Source: Bacteroidia bacterium (GTDB lineage Bacteria > Bacteroidota > Bacteroidia > B-17B0 > Aurantibacillaceae). From it: 64,000 nucleotides of DNA. Below the pieces are notes generated by a model. That model saw only the letters and a list, made by a program, of their open reading frames with translations, had not been told where the DNA came from and ran no database searches. The position numbers were made by a program, and so were the translations under genes. Positions 59,764 through 64,000 of the stretch are shown here, one piece after another (positions within the stretch are counted from its first letter, which is position 1; each line of letters starts with the position of its first letter). Location of the stretch: assembly GCA_022841465.1 (NCBI GenBank), contig JALHRL010000010.1, positions 56,515-120,514 of the forward strand, read 5' to 3'.

Positions 59764-62700
59764 TTAAACCCTAATTCCTATAACCGTTACATCGTCTACT
59801 TGCTCCAAATTACCTTGCCATTTTACAAAGGCTTCTTCTAAATATTCTTTTTGTTTTTTAAGCGGGAAGTGAGCCACAGAAATTAAAAGCTGCTTTAATT
59901 GACGTGACATAAACTTTTTACCATTTGTTCCACCAAACTGATCGGCAAAACCATCGGTATACATATAAATAACATCGCCCTTGTTTGCTAAAATTTCGTG
60001 TTGTGTAAACTCTTTCATGTTTGCGTAATAACCAACGGGTTGTTTATCTCCCTTAAATTCTAACATTGTTTTTTCGCCGTTTTGTTCAGTTAATAAATGA
60101 ACAGAGTTGTTTGCGCCCGAGAAATGAATTTTTACTTTACCCTCTACTTCTTTTTTAAAGATGGTGATTAACGAAACATCCATTCCATCTTTTCCGCCCG
60201 ATTCTACTTTTTTAGGATTTAATGCGTTAATGATAATGCTTCTTATTTCTTCTAAAACCTTAGAGGTGTCTACTAATTTGTTAGAGCGTGATATTTCATT
60301 TAACAAACTTATACCTATTAAACTCATAAAAGCGCCTGGAATACCGTGTCCTGTACAATCGGCACAAACAATCATTTTACGATCGGGAAAATCAAAGGCC
60401 ATGTAAAAATCGCCGCTTACAATATCTCGTGGTTTAAATAGAATAAAATATTCTTCCAGTAAATAAGTAATGTTTTCTTCGGGGGTTAAAAAACTTTGCT
60501 GAATTCTTTTTGCATAGTTAATACTATCGGTAATGTTTCTGTTTATTTCTGCAATTTCAATGTTGGCGTGTTGAAGCGCTTCGTTTTTTTCTTCAATAAT
60601 TTCATTTTGTTTTAAAATCTTTTTATTTGCATTGCTAATTTTTATGTAAGAATAAATTCCGCTTAATACAATTAATAAAATAATTGAATAAAACCACCAG
60701 GTTCTCCAAAAGGGAGGATTAATTGTAAATTTAAAAACAACAGGCTCTTTGTTCCAAACCCCTTCACCGTTGTTGGCCATTACCATAAATTCGTATGAGC
60801 CGTGAGGTAAATTAGAATAAGAGGCTTCTGTTTTTGAAGATAAGCGCCAGTCTTTATCTACGCCCTTCATCATATACTTATAACTTACTTTTAATGGTTT
60901 GGTATGGCTTATTCCAATAAAATGAAAGGTTAAATAGTTTTTATTGTAGGGTAATTCTAAGTTTTGAGGAATGTTATTAAAAACAGAATCTGAAAACGAT
61001 TCCCATTTTGTTTCTTGAAAAAATAAATCTATTCTGTTAATAATAGTTGTTGGTTCCAACTTGTTTTCTTTATCAAACTCTTCTTGGTAAACAACAAGCC
61101 CTTTAGCTGACGCTATGTTTAGCCTGCCGTTTACATCAATCATCATTCCGTTTTGGCTACACTCTTGTCCTAAAAAACCATCTTCAAAATCATAGTTTTT
61201 TACTTTGTATTTACCGTTTTCGTATTGTATTTTTTGAATTCCTGTTTCTAATCCAATCCAGGTGTTACCTTTCTTATCTACAATAACAGAATTAATATCG
61301 TTTGATTTTAGTTTGGCTGCCTCGCTAATGTTTGTAAACTTATAATTACTGTACTTGTACACGCCGTTGCTTGTTGCAAACCAAAGGTCTCCTTTATCGT
61401 CTTTTGCAATTCCGCGAACACGTTTTGTAGTAAAGCCTTCTTTTTCTGTAAAATGCGTTAATGTGTTGTTGCTGTATTTAAACAAACCGTCATCTGTACC
61501 AAACCAAAACTTGCCTTCGTTGTCTTGTATAATTTTGTTTACATAGTTTTTAGTAATAGCAACTTGTGTATACGGTTGAATATACCCATCAATTACCCTG
61601 GCCACGCCCGCTTGTGTTCCCAGCCACACTACGTTACTGTTATCAATATAAACATCAAAAACCGTGTTCATCGGGTTTAGTTTATTTGTACAGGTTATTC
61701 TTTTAAAAGAAGAGCCGTTGTATAACAACAATCCGTTTGGCGTTCCAAAATAATAGTTGCCATTTTTATCTTCGGTAATACACCAAATATCTGCACTACC
61801 TATTAGCTCTTTATAAGTATAATTGGTGTATTTTCCGTTTTTAGAAATGCTTATTCCTAATTTAGTTCCTATAACATATTCGCCGTTTTTGTTTTGATGA
61901 ATTCTTTTAATTTCGTTGTACAACAAACCATCGTTTGTGGTATACATAAAAAAACGTTCGCTAGAGAGTTTAGACGCGCCGTTTTGATCGGAAACAAACC
62001 AAAGGTTATCTTCCTTATCCTGAAAAGCATTCCAAATACTGTTATCTACCAGGCCGTTTTCTTTTCTTAAAACAACGCACTTTCCTTGGGCATCAATTTT
62101 TATTAAACCCACGGTTGTGCCAATCCAGCTTACATTGTTTTTATCTTTAAAGCATTTATAATAGGTAGCATTGTCTTTAATGTTAGCGGGGTTTATGTGT
62201 GTTAAAGCGTTGTTGTTAAGCTCAAACAAACCTTCTCCGGTTAAAAACCAAAAAACGTTTTTGCTTTTTTCGGTAACCGAAAAAACCATGTCGTTTTCCA
62301 AACCCTCTGCGGTGGTATAGTTTTTTGTGTTTTTGCCGTCAAAATAAAAAACACCGTTTCCTAAAGTACTATACCAAAAATGTTTATTGCTGTCAATATA
62401 AACACTAAAAACAGACGCGCTATCTATTTGATTGCTTATTTTTAGTTTACTGCAAGTGTTGTTTTTAAATGACGAAACCCCTTTAGCGGTGCCCAAAAGA
62501 GCGTTGTTGTTTTCGTCCATTAAAATTGAAAAAATTCTATTATCGCCTAAGCCATCCTTAGTAGAATAGTTTTTTATTTTTTGTTTAATGTCTGACGATT
62601 TGTTTTCGGGGTCGTAAACCGAAAGACCGCTATATGTTCCAATTAAAATTTTTCCTTCTTTGTTATGTGTTATGCAAAAAACCACGTTATCTGCAAGGCC

Positions 62701-62928
62701 GTTTTTGTCATTAATGGTTTCGTAGGTGTTGCCATCAAACTTAGTTATGCCACCGCCGCTTGTACCAAACCACATAACTCCTAAATTATCTTGATAAACA
62801 CAAAGAATCTGACGCTGTGATAAACCGCTTTCTAAAGTATAATTTGTAAACGGATAGGTTTGAGAAAAAATGTTGAATGCAAAAAAGACAAATAAAATTA
62901 AAATATTAAATTTAATCTGTTTCAACAT
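59764..62928 (-). CDS. Two-component-type propeller sensor fused to SpoIIE phosphatase
   Basis: The 1054-residue protein has a signal segment (residues 1-23), two seven-bladed Reg_prop propellers (repeats such as GVMWFGTSGGGITKFDGNTY and GKFWFGTDDGLFKYSNNTLT, residues 30-600), a Y_Y_Y domain near 620-740, one membrane helix near 755 (WWFYSIILLIVLSGIYSYI), a coiled coil, and a C-terminal PP2C/SpoIIE domain (GDFYMAFDFPDRKMIVCADC, TGHGIPGAFMSLIGISLLNE, DDVTVIGIRV). Periplasmic propeller sensing would control a cytoplasmic Ser/Thr phosphatase, perhaps acting on an anti-sigma antagonist. No such partner is nearby. In most relatives the output is a histidine kinase. Confidence 0.9.
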   Translation of the reverse strand: MLKQIKFNILILFVFFAFNIFSQTYPFTNYTLESGLSQRQILCVYQDNLGVMWFGTSGGGITKFDGNTYETINDKNGLADNVVFCITHNKEGKILIGTYSGLSVYDPENKSSDIKQKIKNYSTKDGLGDNRIFSILMDENNNALLGTAKGVSSFKNNTCSKLKISNQIDSASVFSVYIDSNKHFWYSTLGNGVFYFDGKNTKNYTTAEGLENDMVFSVTEKSKNVFWFLTGEGLFELNNNALTHINPANIKDNATYYKCFKDKNNVSWIGTTVGLIKIDAQGKCVVLRKENGLVDNSIWNAFQDKEDNLWFVSDQNGASKLSSERFFMYTTNDGLLYNEIKRIHQNKNGEYVIGTKLGISISKNGKYTNYTYKELIGSADIWCITEDKNGNYYFGTPNGLLLYNGSSFKRITCTNKLNPMNTVFDVYIDNSNVVWLGTQAGVARVIDGYIQPYTQVAITKNYVNKIIQDNEGKFWFGTDDGLFKYSNNTLTHFTEKEGFTTKRVRGIAKDDKGDLWFATSNGVYKYSNYKFTNISEAAKLKSNDINSVIVDKKGNTWIGLETGIQKIQYENGKYKVKNYDFEDGFLGQECSQNGMMIDVNGRLNIASAKGLVVYQEEFDKENKLEPTTIINRIDLFFQETKWESFSDSVFNNIPQNLELPYNKNYLTFHFIGISHTKPLKVSYKYMMKGVDKDWRLSSKTEASYSNLPHGSYEFMVMANNGEGVWNKEPVVFKFTINPPFWRTWWFYSIILLIVLSGIYSYIKISNANKKILKQNEIIEEKNEALQHANIEIAEINRNITDSINYAKRIQQSFLTPEENITYLLEEYFILFKPRDIVSGDFYMAFDFPDRKMIVCADCTGHGIPGAFMSLIGISLLNEISRSNKLVDTSKVLEEIRSIIINALNPKKVESGGKDGMDVSLITIFKKEVEGKVKIHFSGANNSVHLLTEQNGEKTMLEFKGDKQPVGYYANMKEFTQHEILANKGDVIYMYTDGFADQFGGTNGKKFMSRQLKQLLISVAHFPLKKQKEYLEEAFVKWQGNLEQVDDVTVIGIRV

Positions 62929-63018
62929 GTTTGTTTGTTCGCTTTTTTATAAAATTTTTTGTGCTTTAAATAAAAACTGAAATTAATGCTTTTATTTTAA
63001 TTATTTACCACAAAAAAA

Positions 63019-63038
63019 ACGCCCGCATAAAACGGGCG
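63019..63038 (-). terminator. Terminator after the edge gene
   Basis: CGCCCG (63020-63025) pairs with CGGGCG (63033-63038) over a seven-base loop; on the minus strand the stem is followed by a run of eight T. It ends the leftward gene with stop at 63059. Confidence 0.85.
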
Positions 63039-63058
63039 CTTTGCGTTAATTTATTTGT

Positions 63059-64000
63059 TTACTGTTCAATTAATTTTAAAACCTTTGTGGTTTTGCCTGC
63101 ACTTAGTTTTATAAAATACATTCCGCTGGTGTAGCCTTGGCTTTTTGCGCTAAAGTTGTATTTGTAATTACCTGCGTTTTTCTTTCCGCTCTCTAAGGTT
63201 TGTACTTTTTCTCCTAATACATTGTACGCTTCTATTGTAACGTTATTGCTTGCCGTTAGGTTTAATTCTATCGTTGCGCTGGTGTTGTATGGATTTGGGT
63301 AAGCTGTTAAATAAGTGCTTGTTTTATCCTTTAGCTCGTTTAATCCTATTGGAGAGGTAGCGTATGGGTGTATTGAATCATTACCCACCGTATAATCTAA
63401 ACTGTTTACTACATTCCCTCCGCTTACGGTAAACTCGTAGGTGCCTGCCATGTGTAAGCCCGGGATATCTACAAACAATTTATATGCTCCATCGTCCAGG
63501 TTTCCTAAATTATAATCTCCGTTTGAATCTGTTATTACATTTCGTTCTGATGAACCGGGGTTTTTCTTTACTACAATCCCTACTCCCGGTACCGGCTTAG
63601 TGCTTAATACCGATGCGCTTTTTGATACCAATGAGTTATACGTTAGGTTTCCAACTATTCCATTGCTTCCTACGGGTGCGGGGTGACTTTTTAAATGGAT
63701 AATGTTTCCTGTTGAAGAAGTGGTGGTTGTTATGATTGTGTTTGCCGCTATCCAATTGGTGGTATCGCCCACGTAAGTAATTAATGAGTTTGGATACACG
63801 CTTACATTCGGGCGTACTGCTACTCTGTATTCTCCATATGGAATACTGTCAAATTCATAATATCCGTTTCCGTCTAAGGTGGTTTTTGCAAGTATGTCGT
63901 TCTTGGTAAAGTTAGAGTTCTCTCTGTATAAATACATCTCGCCGTCTGTTACTGCTATCGCTTCTGATTCATCCGTATATACAATACCACTTAAGGTGCC
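63059..64000 (-). CDS. Secreted protein with carboxypeptidase-like repeats and T9SS sorting domain, C-terminal part
   Basis: The frame runs open into the window edge (the first visible residues are GTLSGIVYTDESEAIAVTDG), so the start lies outside. At least two beta-sandwich modules of the SdrD/carboxypeptidase-regulatory type are visible (YYEFDSIPYGEYRVAVRP near the left part; NGDYNLGNLDDGAYKLFVDI in the middle). The last about 80 residues (TAYPNPYNTSATIELNLTAS, VLGEKVQTL, GMYFIKLSAGKTTKVLKLI) are the Por-type C-terminal sorting domain of type IX secretion. It is an extracellular or surface protein of unknown role. Confidence 0.85.
   Translation of the reverse strand, partial: GTLSGIVYTDESEAIAVTDGEMYLYRENSNFTKNDILAKTTLDGNGYYEFDSIPYGEYRVAVRPNVSVYPNSLITYVGDTTNWIAANTIITTTTSSTGNIIHLKSHPAPVGSNGIVGNLTYNSLVSKSASVLSTKPVPGVGIVVKKNPGSSERNVITDSNGDYNLGNLDDGAYKLFVDIPGLHMAGTYEFTVSGGNVVNSLDYTVGNDSIHPYATSPIGLNELKDKTSTYLTAYPNPYNTSATIELNLTASNNVTIEAYNVLGEKVQTLESGKKNAGNYKYNFSAKSQGYTSGMYFIKLSAGKTTKVLKLIEQ

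Noticed and set aside
1..64000. CRISPR arrays, insertion sequences, integrases, phage genes
   Set aside because: I saw no evenly spaced direct repeats, transposase motifs or attachment-type repeats in the window.

Overview
The window is AT-rich chromosomal DNA from a member of the Bacteroidota. The evidence is a gliding/type IX secretion style C-terminal domain on the protein at 37181-40315, a sorting domain on the edge gene at 63059, a fused ccoN-ccoO gene, DUF6132 and DUF983 proteins, two-component propeller sensors, promoters of the TAnnTTTG (-7) type, and a general lack of Shine-Dalgarno sequences before start codons. The exception is the AGGGGG inside prfB, which serves frameshifting. 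I found no tRNA, rRNA, CRISPR array, insertion sequence or prophage. No gene-free stretch exceeds 300 bases; the longest, 29912-30182, is a divergent promoter region.

Layout. 1-10.6 kb: the start of a dipeptidyl peptidase IV, an HTTM-type membrane protein, prfB with its programmed frameshift, paaY, a secreted YciI-like protein, an oligoendopeptidase, a patatin, two exported Cys-rich proteins, trmH, and a lipoprotein set containing two tandem paralogues. 10.6-18.6 kb: an abundant-type lipoprotein, a WD40 protein, two overlapping TPR-like proteins, an exported YidD-like protein, a catalytically dead half-length aldehyde dehydrogenase and an NtrY-like kinase. 18.6-21.7 kb: a TMTC-like membrane protein with an EF-hand-like insert, and a cupin.

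21.7-54.1 kb reads as one physiological island for life at limiting oxygen. It holds universal stress proteins, an MBL/beta-CASP protein with a Pfk-2 kinase, a PAS kinase with a response regulator fused to a CRP/FNR-type DNA-binding half, DoxX, an oxygenase-rich tyrosine/tryptophan catabolic run (hmgA, hppD, haaO, kmo, kynA), a thioredoxin operon, the phenylacetyl-CoA epoxidase subunits paaABC, and the whole cbb3 oxidase operon (ccoS-ccoNO-ccoQ-ccoP-ccoG-ccoH-TauE/SafE-hemN) with divergent copper-transport genes (ccoI, HMA).

The strongest unexpected signal is regulatory. Almost every promoter in this island carries a TGA-N6-TCA box placed exactly 23 nt upstream of a TAnnTTTG-like element. Usually a second box lies 22-23 bp further upstream, centre to centre. 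This is the geometry of a class II CRP/FNR site with a second dimer two helical turns away. The REC-cNMP-HTH fusion at 26340, whose own operon carries the box, is a candidate regulator.

54.1-64 kb returns to ordinary genes: an ABC-F protein, a thiolase, rsgA, a membrane metallophosphoesterase, a propeller sensor fused to a SpoIIE phosphatase, and the end of a secreted protein.
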